15,675 nucleotides of DNA, taken from assembly GCA_964356495.1 (NCBI GenBank), contig CAYHHR010000022.1:1-15675 (forward strand), given 5' to 3'. Source of the DNA: JAKANM01 sp964356495 (GTDB lineage: Bacteria; Patescibacteriota; Patescibacteriia; Magasanikbacterales; GWA2-37-8). A model generated the notes under the pieces. The model was not told the origin of the DNA and searched no databases. It saw only the letters and a list, made by a program, of their open reading frames with translations. This document shows positions 1 to 5,843 of the stretch, piece by piece (position 1 is the first letter of the stretch; every line of letters begins with the position of its first letter). The position numbers and the translations under genes are program-made.

Positions 1-1242
1 TAGATCAAGCTGTAGCCGGCAACACATGGAGCGTACATCACTTGGATTGAGATCGGAATTGATAAAGTTTTGGAAATACGGCGTGCCATATTTGGCGGTC
101 ATCGCGAAGAGCGGCAAGTTTTTCGGATCGTTCCAATCAAAATCTTTTGTAATATTATAAGTCGGGATCGGGAAAGTGAAAGTTCTGCTTTTGGAATCAC
201 CGGCTGTCATGACTTCGATGAAGGCGCGGTTGATAATGTCCATTTCCTTCTGAAGTTCTCCAAAAGTAAATTCAAACGGCTTGCCGCCGAGTAACAGACG
301 CTTTTCACGAAGGTCAGCTGGCACATTCCAGTCGAGCGTGATGTTGGTGAAGGGAGTCTGCGTGCCCCAGCGTGACGGGATGTTCAGGTTGAACACCAAC
401 GATTGCATGTTCTGATAGACATAGCCGTAAATTCTCTTATCGACGTAAGCTTGCTTCGTCGCTTCGGTATCGAATTTCATACCACTCTCCTGCATTTCTT
501 CCTTCAATTTCATTTCATATTTTTTTACAAATGGCGCCAGGTAAGTATCAAAACTGGAAAACGCTTGCGCGCCAGCCCATTCGTTCTGGAGGGTGCCGAG
601 GAAGTTTACCATTTGAGCTACGGCCGAGGAGAGGTGTTTTGGCGGGCCGGATTCGATCTTGCTCGGGACGCCATTGAAACCTTCTTCGAGCAAGGCGCGC
701 AGACTCCAGCCGGCGCAATATCCGGAGAACATATCAAGGTCGTGAATATGCACGTCGGCATTGCGGTGCGCGTCGCCGATGTACTTCGGATAAATATGTG
801 AGAGCCAGTAGTTGGCGGTAACTTTGCCGGCGGTATTTAGAATCATGCCGCCGAGCGAATAGCCTTGGTTGGAATTCGCGTTTACCCGCCAATCAAGCTG
901 GTTCAGGTACTCGGAAATAGTCTTTTCTACCTCTACTACTACGTCTTTTTCTCCACGAACTTCACTGCGTTTGGCGCGGTAGAGGATGTAAGCCTTCGCG
1001 GCCAGGCTATAGTCGTAATTTATTAGTTTTTTTTCTACCATGTCCTGGACGTCTTCGACATGGGGGATAGTTTCGGGAAAATTTTTCTCAAGTTCAGCGA
1101 TAACATCGCCGGCGATCACCGCGGCGGCCGCCGTGTCGGGAGTCCCGACCGAAGCAAACGCTTTGAGTATCGCGTCTTCAATTTTTAGTTTGTTAAAATC
1201 AATCACGGCGCCATTTCTTTTTTGAATCTTGTAGATCGGCAT
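1..1242 (-). CDS. nrdD: Anaerobic (class III) ribonucleoside-triphosphate reductase, N-terminal 414 residues; truncated by window edge
   Basis: Reduces ribonucleoside triphosphates to dNTPs with a glycyl radical that is normally installed by NrdG. The reading frame is open from the ATG (complement of 1240-1242) to base 1, so the C-terminal glycyl-radical region lies off the left edge. Residues 1 to about 90 (MPIYKIQKRNGAVIDF...) are an ATP-cone allosteric domain. The catalytic domain follows, with a conserved HIHDLD-F-GYCAGW segment near bases 700-765, TPFTNITLDW near bases 320-350, and RSMCCRLQLD at the left edge; the last holds the active-site cysteine region of the family. The gene has its own promoter about 60 bases upstream. 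No Shine-Dalgarno sequence is visible, and a strong hairpin sits 14 bases ahead of the ATG. Family assignment is secure. An oxygen-sensitive enzyme suggests an anaerobic or fermentative habitat (inference). No nrdG is present in the window. Confidence 0.95.
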   Translation of the reverse strand, partial: MPIYKIQKRNGAVIDFNKLKIEDAILKAFASVGTPDTAAAAVIAGDVIAELEKNFPETIPHVEDVQDMVEKKLINYDYSLAAKAYILYRAKRSEVRGEKDVVVEVEKTISEYLNQLDWRVNANSNQGYSLGGMILNTAGKVTANYWLSHIYPKYIGDAHRNADVHIHDLDMFSGYCAGWSLRALLEEGFNGVPSKIESGPPKHLSSAVAQMVNFLGTLQNEWAGAQAFSSFDTYLAPFVKKYEMKLKEEMQESGMKFDTEATKQAYVDKRIYGYVYQNMQSLVFNLNIPSRWGTQTPFTNITLDWNVPADLREKRLLLGGKPFEFTFGELQKEMDIINRAFIEVMTAGDSKSRTFTFPIPTYNITKDFDWNDPKNLPLFAMTAKYGTPYFQNFINSDLNPSDVRSMCCRLQLDL

Positions 1243-1255
1243 AATTTTTATTTAT

Positions 1256-1276
1256 CCCCCTCTGCCTGAGAGGGGG
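1256..1276. repeat. 8-bp stem-loop in the nrdD leader
   Basis: Perfect stem ccccctct (1256-1263) with agaggggg (1269-1276) and a 5-base loop. It falls inside the predicted nrdD 5' leader, ending 14 bases before the start codon. A G-rich stretch (cttgggggag) follows. The make-up resembles the C-rich palindromic repeats at 3670-3795 and 4429-4471. It could be an inserted repeat copy or a real leader structure that limits translation. Confidence 0.6.
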
Positions 1277-1308
1277 CTTGGGGGAGTGGGAGAAAACTTT
1301 CTTATAGA

Positions 1309-1332
1309 AATTGTATCGCTAATTGTATCGCT
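1309..1332. repeat. Exact 12-bp head-to-tail tandem repeat (aattgtatcgct x2)
   Basis: Two identical adjacent copies, 1309-1320 and 1321-1332. The first copy contains the nrdD -10 hexamer and the second fills most of the -35/-10 spacer. A pair of identical sites one helical turn plus 1-2 bp apart on a promoter could bind a regulator such as NrdR, but the sequence does not match the NrdR box I know, so the regulator is unassigned. Confidence 0.7.
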
Positions 1333-1338
1333 GTGCAA
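1310..1338 (-). promoter_or_regulatory. Predicted sigma-70 promoter of nrdD
   Basis: On the minus strand: -35 TTGCAC (complement of 1333-1338), 17-base spacer, -10 TACAAT (complement of 1310-1315). The predicted start near 1303 gives a leader of about 60 bases. The tandem repeat 1309-1332 covers the -10 and the spacer. Confidence 0.6.
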
Positions 1339-1409
1339 TGTTATGGTCAAGGAGTTTTTTTGGAAATTATTATGGCTTAACTGAGCAGAAAGAACAGGCA
1401 TCGAAATAG

Positions 1410-1418
1410 TTATCCACA
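1410..1418 (+). promoter_or_regulatory. DnaA-box consensus (TTATCCACA) upstream of nrdD
   Basis: Exact match to the 9-mer high-affinity DnaA box, 70-80 bases upstream of the nrdD -35 element. In other bacteria (E. coli nrdAB) DnaA boxes upstream of ribonucleotide reductase genes couple dNTP supply to replication initiation. A single exact match could still be chance. No cluster of boxes, AT-rich unwinding element or dnaA/dnaN gene is present, so this is not an origin. Confidence 0.4.
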
Positions 1419-1438
1419 GGGTACCATTCGGTACCCTG
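1417..1438. repeat. 9-bp stem-loop, KpnI-centred arms
   Basis: Perfect arms cagggtacc (1417-1425) and ggtaccctg (1430-1438) with loop attc. The left arm overlaps the last two bases of the DnaA box. No T-run follows on either strand, so it is not an obvious terminator. A dimeric-regulator operator or a repeat remnant is possible. Confidence 0.6.
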
Positions 1439-1486
1439 CAAGCAAGGGATATTTTTTGGAAATTAGTAGATAAAAAATTATTGAAA

Positions 1487-1500
1487 CACTACCGGTAGTG
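1487..1500. repeat. Perfect 14-bp palindrome cactaccggtagtg
   Basis: Fully self-complementary with no spacer, the form expected of a homodimeric regulator site. It lies in the non-coding gap between nrdD and the HD hydrolase, about 150 bases upstream of the nrdD -35. Confidence 0.6.
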
Positions 1501-1540
1501 GTCAGAGGGATGCAAAATTGAATTTTGAAGTCAAGAGCCA

Positions 1541-1554
1541 TTTTACGCGTAAAA
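1541..1554. repeat. Perfect 14-bp palindrome ttttacgcgtaaaa
   Basis: Fully self-complementary, just past the terminator of the HD hydrolase gene. A third, nearly adjacent self-complementary tract (caaaatt-g-aattttg, 1513-1527) lies beside it. The whole gap 1243-1655 contains no open frame that looks like a gene. Confidence 0.6.
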
Positions 1555-1568
1555 GGGGATAACTCTAT

Positions 1569-1599
1569 AAAAAAACAACCCAAGTAATAATTTGAGTTG
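1569..1599 (-). terminator. Rho-independent terminator of the HD-hydrolase gene
   Basis: On the minus strand, an 8-bp stem (complement of 1592-1599 with 1576-1583, one mismatch) is followed by seven T residues (complement of 1569-1575). It lies 57 bases beyond the stop codon. A second hairpin (gcgggc/gcccgc, 1610-1615 with 1626-1631) sits between the stop and this terminator. Confidence 0.75.
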
Positions 1600-1655
1600 C
1601 TTTTGATATGCGGGCGTCGTTATGAGCCCGCCGCATACCCTCCATTTTGATTCGT

Positions 1656-2378
1656 TTACTTCGGCACGGCCGTGTTTCCGCCGAGTGCCATCTCCTCGCA
1701 GTAGGCGATGAACTCCGGAGTCCAATATTCTTCTCTCAAGCCAGGCAATTTCTGCGCAAGCGAATCCAGGATTGGCCTGGCCATAAGGAACACCCTTGCA
1801 AGGCAATCGCGGTTGTTGATGGTCACGCGTTGTTCGATCGCGTAGAACAGGTAATTCAGGTTTTCGAGCGCTTGGAAAGCGTACACATCGTAGCGGTTCT
1901 CCTCGGCCAGTCGCGCCATGATGGTCTGAGCTTCAGGCGGGAAGTTGGCTGGTCGTTTGGGGACAAATTGCAGGAGAAAAGCATCATGGCAGCGATTAAA
2001 TCCGCTGAGATTGCGGAAGCGCGCTACGAACGCTTCATATTCCTCCAAATCTTTGGCATCAGTTTTGTTGGCGAGTAGGACGTCCCGGCCTAGTTCGCCT
2101 TCACCGATTTCGTGGTAGGTGACGGCGCGAATAATAAGCAAGGGGTCGTTCTTCAAATACAAGTACAGATGGAGCTTGTCGATGAAGTTCAACGCGAGTA
2201 CGACCAACGAGTAGCTGTGTTGAACGTCATCCTGACGCCGTGTTCCCTGGAGCTCGTGCCAAGCTTTCCATCTGACGACCTTCGACATCATCGTCTGGCT
2301 GCTCAGCCAAATGTCGAAAACAGGACGTAGCTTTTCAGGAAGCGGACGAGCGGACTCGTGAATTTTATAGAACGACAT
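1656..2378 (-). CDS. HD-domain hydrolase (YfbR/HD_3-like), variant metal site
   Basis: 240 residues, probably a metal-dependent phosphohydrolase acting on nucleotides; the substrate is unknown. The HD-superfamily pattern is visible: H54 in DVQHS after a helical N-terminus, then AVTYHEIGEGELGRDVL (residues 85-101) in place of the usual HD...E...GD. The central HD pair is therefore H89-E90. The late helix DVYAFQALENLNYLFYAI (164-181) sits where HD_3 proteins carry their final metal ligand, but its usual aspartate is not evident. Spacing to pyrD upstream is 73 bases, with a repeat hairpin but no clear promoter, so co-transcription is likely; a GGAG sits 6 bases before the ATG. The link to pyrimidine synthesis is inferred from position. 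Family is fairly sure, activity uncertain. Confidence 0.75.
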   Translation of the reverse strand: MSFYKIHESARPLPEKLRPVFDIWLSSQTMMSKVVRWKAWHELQGTRRQDDVQHSYSLVVLALNFIDKLHLYLYLKNDPLLIIRAVTYHEIGEGELGRDVLLANKTDAKDLEEYEAFVARFRNLSGFNRCHDAFLLQFVPKRPANFPPEAQTIMARLAEENRYDVYAFQALENLNYLFYAIEQRVTINNRDCLARVFLMARPILDSLAQKLPGLREEYWTPEFIAYCEEMALGGNTAVPK

Positions 2379-2411
2379 TGTTTTCTCCGGTGTACGGGTG
2401 GGCAGGTTGAG

Positions 2412-2432
2412 CCTGCCTGCCGAAGAGGCAGG
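2412..2432. repeat. 7-bp stem-loop (cctgcct / aggcagg) between pyrD and the HD gene
   Basis: Perfect arms at 2412-2418 and 2426-2432, with a further ggcaggttgagcc just upstream that can pair in alternative ways. No T-run follows in the direction of transcription. It is best read as a palindromic intergenic repeat or an RNA-stability element within a pyrD-HD transcript. Confidence 0.5.
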
Positions 2433-2451
2433 TTGACTGGTGAAGATGTTA

Positions 2452-3579
2452 TCACGCTATGGGTTTCGTGGCAACAGATGTCTCCCTACCAACCGCTTCG
2501 GCAATATTTTTGTAGCCGTCGCGTTCTAGAAGTTTGATTAATCCGTCGTTAATTTTTTTGACAATGAGAGGTCCGCCATAAATAAAGCCGGTAATAATTT
2601 GGACGGCCGAGGCGCCGAGTTTGATCTTGCGGTAAGCGTCTTCGGCGTTGAAAATCCCGCCCACGCCGATAATTTTTAGGCGTCCTTGGCTTTCCCCGTA
2701 GAGCTGTTTGATGACCGCATCGCTTTGGCGTTGGAGCGCCAATCCGGAAATCCCGCCCGGGTGGCTAAGTTCCACGGCGCTACTTTTGAATTTTATGGCA
2801 TCGCGATTTTTGATTAGATTGGTGGCGATAATGCCGGTAATATTATGAGCGAGGCAGATCGCGATGATTTGGCTCAGTTCATTGGGAGTGTAATCCGGTC
2901 CGATTTTAATAAAAACGTCTTTTTTGATGTGATGCGCTTTCAGAGTCTTGTCGACTGCTGCCAGCAATTCCTCGATAAAATAAATTTGAGTAAAGGTGGT
3001 GCACGACGCCACATTTGGACAGCCGACATTTAGAGTGATGTAATCGGCGTATTTGTGGAGCAGAAGCAGGCTTTTGACGTAGTCTTCAACCATTTGTTCG
3101 ACTTTCAAACCGTTAGTCGGAGCAAGACTGATGCCATAGGGGATTGGATGATCCTTAATTTGTGAAAAAAGTTTGGCGGTTTTTTCCGCGCCGGCATTAG
3201 CGAGACCATAGAAGACGATAAGCCCTTTATCTTTCGGAAGTCGCCAGAGGCGGGGCCGTGGATTGCCGGCCTGTTCGGAATAGGTGATCGATCCCAGTTC
3301 GGCGAATCCAAAGCCGAGCATCGGGTAGGCATAGGGGGCTTCGAGTCGTTTGTCGAAGCCAGCTGCCAAGCCGACCGGTCCAGCTAATTCAAGATTTCCA
3401 ATTTTTGTGGCAAGGCGCGGATCATTTGGCGCAAGAAATTTACGAAGTAAATTATAAAGTGGTTTTTGACGACTTACCATTCCGAGGCCTTTTATTACCC
3501 GGTGGTGGATATTTTCTGGGTCGGTGAGGAGGAATAAGATGGGGCGGAGGATTTTTTCGTAGAACATATGATCTGTCAT
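2452..3579 (-). CDS. pyrD: Dihydroorotate dehydrogenase, class 2-like, with a cysteine catalytic base
   Basis: Oxidises dihydroorotate to orotate, the fourth step of UMP synthesis; FMN-dependent. 375 residues. The membrane-association helix typical of class 2 is present (residues 6-33, ILRPILFLLTDPENIHHRVI). The barrel follows: PVGLAAGFDK (68-77), PRPRLWRLP (107-115), NVGCPN (184-189), KIGPDYT (225-231), TN (253-254), GGISG (275-279), GVGGI (305-309) and the closing GASAVQIITGFIYGGP. Class 2 enzymes carry serine at position 187 (E. coli Ser175, NISSPN); here it is Cys187, as in class 1 (NLSCPN). The usual NRMGFNN segment is replaced by VFYGLANAG. An alternative ATG lies four codons in (M5, 3567) and fits typical N-termini slightly better. 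No Shine-Dalgarno sequence is clear. First gene of a probable pyrD-HD unit. Confidence 0.92.
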   Translation of the reverse strand: MTDHMFYEKILRPILFLLTDPENIHHRVIKGLGMVSRQKPLYNLLRKFLAPNDPRLATKIGNLELAGPVGLAAGFDKRLEAPYAYPMLGFGFAELGSITYSEQAGNPRPRLWRLPKDKGLIVFYGLANAGAEKTAKLFSQIKDHPIPYGISLAPTNGLKVEQMVEDYVKSLLLLHKYADYITLNVGCPNVASCTTFTQIYFIEELLAAVDKTLKAHHIKKDVFIKIGPDYTPNELSQIIAICLAHNITGIIATNLIKNRDAIKFKSSAVELSHPGGISGLALQRQSDAVIKQLYGESQGRLKIIGVGGIFNAEDAYRKIKLGASAVQIITGFIYGGPLIVKKINDGLIKLLERDGYKNIAEAVGRETSVATKPIA

Positions 3580-3635
3580 TCGATTCCCCGCTAGGGCGGG
3601 GTAGGGGTGGGTTGGCCATTCTCAAAATTCAATTT

Positions 3636-3664
3636 ATTTTAGCATAATAAGTTTTTATTTTCAA
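3636..3664 (-). promoter_or_regulatory. Predicted promoter of pyrD (extended -10)
   Basis: Minus strand: -35 TTGAAA (complement of 3659-3664), 17-base spacer ending in TGC, -10 TAAAAT (complement of 3636-3641). The -35 element abuts the left arm of the inverted repeat that separates this promoter from the lexA promoter. Confidence 0.65.
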
Positions 3665-3669
3665 TTTCC

Positions 3670-3795
3670 GGCTCCTCCCCCTTTCCAAGGGGGAGTTAGA
3701 GGGGGTTTGCCTTCCTTTGAGCAAACGTGCCATTGTCTCGAGTCGCATAGGACGGCAAACCCCTCCTCGCCTCCCCTTGGAAAGGGGAGGGGGCC
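3670..3795. repeat. Large inverted repeat: 42-base arms around a 42-base core
   Basis: Left arm 3670-3711 (ggctcctcccc...ggggtttgcc) and right arm 3754-3795 (ggcaaacccct...gagggggcc) are imperfect reverse complements, roughly four bases in five. Each arm also folds alone: ctccccctt-tcc-aagggggag on the left and ctcccctt-gga-aaggggag on the right. The 42-base core (3712-3753) has no gene and no recognised motif. The arms belong to the same family as 4429-4471. It lies exactly between the divergent pyrD and lexA promoters. It is either two opposed copies of a REP-like repeat or a small non-autonomous element. Confidence 0.75.
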
Positions 3796-3810
3796 AGTAA
3801 ACTTATCCCC

Positions 3811-3839
3811 TTTACAGGTGAACAGATGTTCACTATAAT
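3811..3839 (+). promoter_or_regulatory. lexA promoter, near-consensus
   Basis: -35 TTTACA (3811-3816), spacer of exactly 17 bases (3817-3833), -10 TATAAT (3834-3839). The predicted start at about 3846-3847 is only three or four bases from the chosen lexA ATG at 3850, so the mRNA would be almost leaderless. Confidence 0.85.
3818..3833. promoter_or_regulatory. LexA (SOS) operator gtgaac-agat-gttcac
   Basis: A 6-bp perfect dyad with a 4-base centre, matching the Gram-positive-type SOS core GAAC-N4-GTTC. It occupies the promoter spacer, ending directly against the -10, so bound LexA would block RNA polymerase. This is the only copy of the core I found in the window; dinB lacks its own. Confidence 0.88.
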
Positions 3840-3849
3840 AACTTTTGTT

Positions 3850-4425
3850 ATGTCTTATCCAAAATATTTTTCCGATTTATTAAACTTCGTACGCAAGCAC
3901 GGCTATCTCCCGAGTTTTCGTGAGATGCTTCGGCTTACCGGTCTGAAGTCTACCAATGCTATCGCCAAGCACTTTCGAAGTTGGGTCGAGGCGGGCCTGC
4001 TCGAAAAGGATCGCGTTGGTAAATATGTTATCTCGAGCGCCGTGACTGGTTTGCCACTTCTCGGTACCGTCGAAGCTGGCTGGCCTTCGCCGGCCGAGGA
4101 AGAGCTTGTTGACACCATGAGCCTCGACGAATTTTTGATCCAAAATAAGGAGGCTACCTATATGTTGACCGTTTCCGGCGATTCGATGATCGACGCCGGG
4201 ATTATGCCGGGCGACCTCGTCCTCGTGGAGCGGGGGCGGGCGCAGAAAGATGGTGATATCATCATCGCCGAGATCGACAGCGGCTGGACCATGAAATATT
4301 TCCACAAAAGAGGCGGACGAGTGTCGCTTGAGCCAGCCAATAAAAAGTATCAGACGATTTATCCGAAGGATGAACTCAAAGTTGCCGCGGTCGTCACCGC
4401 CGTCATTCGAAAATACCACTCGTAA
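3850..4425 (+). CDS. lexA: LexA-family SOS repressor
   Basis: 191-residue transcriptional repressor that cleaves itself when RecA is activated by DNA damage. Residues 1 to about 62 are a winged helix-turn-helix (YLPSFREMLRLTGLKSTNAIAKHF). The S24-type protease domain follows: cleavage pair A76-G77 in TVEAGWP, nucleophile S112 in VSGDSMIDAGI, general base K149 in WTMKYF. All catalytic residues are present and the length is normal. An in-frame ATG at 3826 exists, but it lies within the operator, upstream of the predicted transcription start, so the start at 3850 is chosen. No Shine-Dalgarno sequence precedes it, as fits a near-leaderless mRNA. It represses its own promoter and probably dinB, 78 bases downstream. 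Confidence 0.93.
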   Translation: MSYPKYFSDLLNFVRKHGYLPSFREMLRLTGLKSTNAIAKHFRSWVEAGLLEKDRVGKYVISSAVTGLPLLGTVEAGWPSPAEEELVDTMSLDEFLIQNKEATYMLTVSGDSMIDAGIMPGDLVLVERGRAQKDGDIIIAEIDSGWTMKYFHKRGGRVSLEPANKKYQTIYPKDELKVAAVVTAVIRKYHS

Positions 4426-4428
4426 TAT

Positions 4429-4471
4429 CCTCCTCTTTCCAAGAGGAGGTGGTCCCGACCAAGTCGGGACC
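4429..4471. repeat. Two adjacent perfect 9-bp hairpins in the lexA-dinB gap
   Basis: Hairpin one: cctcctctt (4429-4437), loop tcc, aagaggagg (4441-4449). Hairpin two, one base later: ggtcccgac (4451-4459), loop caa, gtcgggacc (4463-4471). A tail ggaggagttgcc follows, matching the ggagg-gtttgcc end of the arms at 3670-3795. No T-run follows, so read-through from lexA to dinB is expected, perhaps reduced. Same repeat family as 3670-3795. Confidence 0.75.
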
Positions 4472-4503
4472 GGAGGAGTTGCCGAGGTGTTGAACCATAA
4501 TTT

Positions 4504-5808
4504 ATGCCACTTTCAATACATACCTACCCCAAAGCAATCCTTCACATCGACGGTGATGCGTTTTTCGCTTCGTGCGAGCAGGCGCGCAATCCCGCTTGGC
4601 AGGGGAAGCCGGTGATCTGCGGCAAAGAGCGCGGGATCGCCGCTTCGATGAGTTACGAAGCCAAAGCGCGCGGCGTGACGCGGGCGATGCGATTGTCAGA
4701 AATTATCCGGCTCTGTCCGGACGCGATTATTTTGCCGTCTGATTACGAAACTTATAGCCTGCTGTCCAAAAGATTTTATGCGATCGTGCGCCGTTTCACT
4801 TCTGAGGTAGAGGAATACGGAGTAGATGAGTGCTTTGCCGACATCACCGGCCTTAGGCAAGTTTATAAAATGAGTTATGAAAAGATTGCTCTCGAAATAA
4901 AAAAGACGATTGATGCCGAGCTTGGTTTTACTTTCTCGGTCGGCCTAGCTCCGACTAAGACACTTGCTAAAGTCGGTTCCAAATGGCAGAAGCCTTCCGG
5001 ATTTACAGCGATACCGGCGAAGGACGCGCATTTGTTTTTGAGAGATTTGCCGACGGAGAAAATTTGGGGGATTGGTCCGGCCACCTCGGCACTGCTTCTG
5101 AAACACGGCAAACGCACGGCGCTGGATTTCGCTAGTTCGAGCGAGGCATGGGTGAAATATAATTTTTCGAGGCCGTTTCATGAAATTTGGCAGGAGCTGA
5201 ACGGCCGGCCGGTGCTCTCTCTCAATTTGGAATCTAAGACTGACTACGCGTCCATTCAGAAGACCAGGACTTTTACGCCACCCTCAAACGATCGGGATTT
5301 TATTTTTTCGCAACTGTCGAAAAATATCGAGAACGCCTGCATCAAGGCGCGGCGGTATCGTCTCGCGGCTAGTGAAGCGTATATTTTTGTAAAAACTCAG
5401 GATTTTAATTTTTATGGTCTCGAACTTCGTTTCAGCCGAGCGACCAGCGTACCGAGTGAGATGATCAGGGCCGCGGAGGAAGTATTTAGTAAAATATTTT
5501 CTAGCAGAAAGCAATATCGCGCGACCGGTATCATTTTGACCAAACTCGGCGCTGAGAATCGTCAGCCGGATTTGTTCGGCAGTTTTGTGAAAGTTGAAAA
5601 ATTTATGAAAATTTATAGCGGCATTGATGAGCTCGCGGGGCGCTATGGCAAGCATACGGTGTTCCTCGGCGCCAGCTGGGAAGCGCAGAAATTTGGCGCG
5701 CACTTGACCGAGCGCGGCGATGATCCGGAACGCAAAAAGCATCTGTTGCTCGGCGAAACCAAACGCCAGCGGCTCGGAATTCCGATGTGGCTGGGCGAGG
5801 TTGGCTGA
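4504..5808 (+). CDS. dinB: Y-family translesion DNA polymerase IV
   Basis: 434 residues; error-prone bypass polymerase of the DNA-damage response. The palm holds the metal-binding residues D16 and D18 in HIDGDAFFASCE, with F21 at the steric-gate position, and D108-E109 in YGVDECFADITG (usually DEAYLD). The fingers motif SYEAKARGV, thumb helix-hairpin-helix (LPTEKIWGIGPATSALLLKHG) and little-finger domain (about 245-350) follow in normal order. QPDLF (354-358) matches the beta-clamp-binding pattern. A C-terminal tail after it (about 75 residues) ends in LGIPMWLGEVG. The upstream gap contains no promoter or LexA box that I can see, only the repeat hairpins, so it is probably transcribed from the lexA promoter. 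A weak gaggtg lies before the ATG. Confidence 0.93.
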   Translation: MPLSIHTYPKAILHIDGDAFFASCEQARNPAWQGKPVICGKERGIAASMSYEAKARGVTRAMRLSEIIRLCPDAIILPSDYETYSLLSKRFYAIVRRFTSEVEEYGVDECFADITGLRQVYKMSYEKIALEIKKTIDAELGFTFSVGLAPTKTLAKVGSKWQKPSGFTAIPAKDAHLFLRDLPTEKIWGIGPATSALLLKHGKRTALDFASSSEAWVKYNFSRPFHEIWQELNGRPVLSLNLESKTDYASIQKTRTFTPPSNDRDFIFSQLSKNIENACIKARRYRLAASEAYIFVKTQDFNFYGLELRFSRATSVPSEMIRAAEEVFSKIFSSRKQYRATGIILTKLGAENRQPDLFGSFVKVEKFMKIYSGIDELAGRYGKHTVFLGASWEAQKFGAHLTERGDDPERKKHLLLGETKRQRLGIPMWLGEVG

Positions 5809-5837
5809 TTGTTGAAGCCGGGGAAACATGGTATTCT
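5809..5837 (+). promoter_or_regulatory. Predicted promoter of the transglycosylase gene, leaderless
   Basis: -35 TTGTTG (5809-5814) begins at the base after the dinB stop. A 17-base spacer ends in TGG, giving an extended -10 TATTCT (5832-5837). The ATG at 5844 lies seven bases from the -10, where transcription itself should start. Confidence 0.6.
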
Positions 5838-5843
5838 AGGTGG

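Larger units (their letters stand above)
1356..1465. repeat. 14-bp direct repeat pair (ttttttggaaatta), copies 96 bp apart
   Basis: Identical 14-mers at 1356-1369 and 1452-1465 bracket the DnaA box and the 9-bp hairpin. The T-run is low complexity, but the ggaaatta half is not. It may be a duplicated binding site or the trace of a small duplication. Confidence 0.5.

Noticed and set aside
403..801. Plus-strand frames across 70-1225
   Set aside because: They lie opposite nrdD, whose translation matches the family throughout.
1410..1418. Replication origin
   Set aside because: Only one exact DnaA box, no cluster, no unwinding element, no dnaA or dnaN gene nearby.
3670..3795. CRISPR repeat pair or insertion sequence
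   Set aside because: The arms are inverted, not direct, there is only one pair, and the 42-base core cannot encode a transposase.
3826..3849. Upstream lexA start (ATG at 3826)
   Set aside because: Lies within the LexA operator, ahead of the predicted transcription start.
3880..4419. 179-codon open frame antisense to lexA
   Set aside because: Mirrors a well-supported lexA gene, has no recognisable motif or promoter, and is a codon-bias shadow.
5284..5829. 181-codon open frame antisense to the end of dinB
   Set aside because: No domain, no start signal, and the opposite strand encodes a full-length polymerase.
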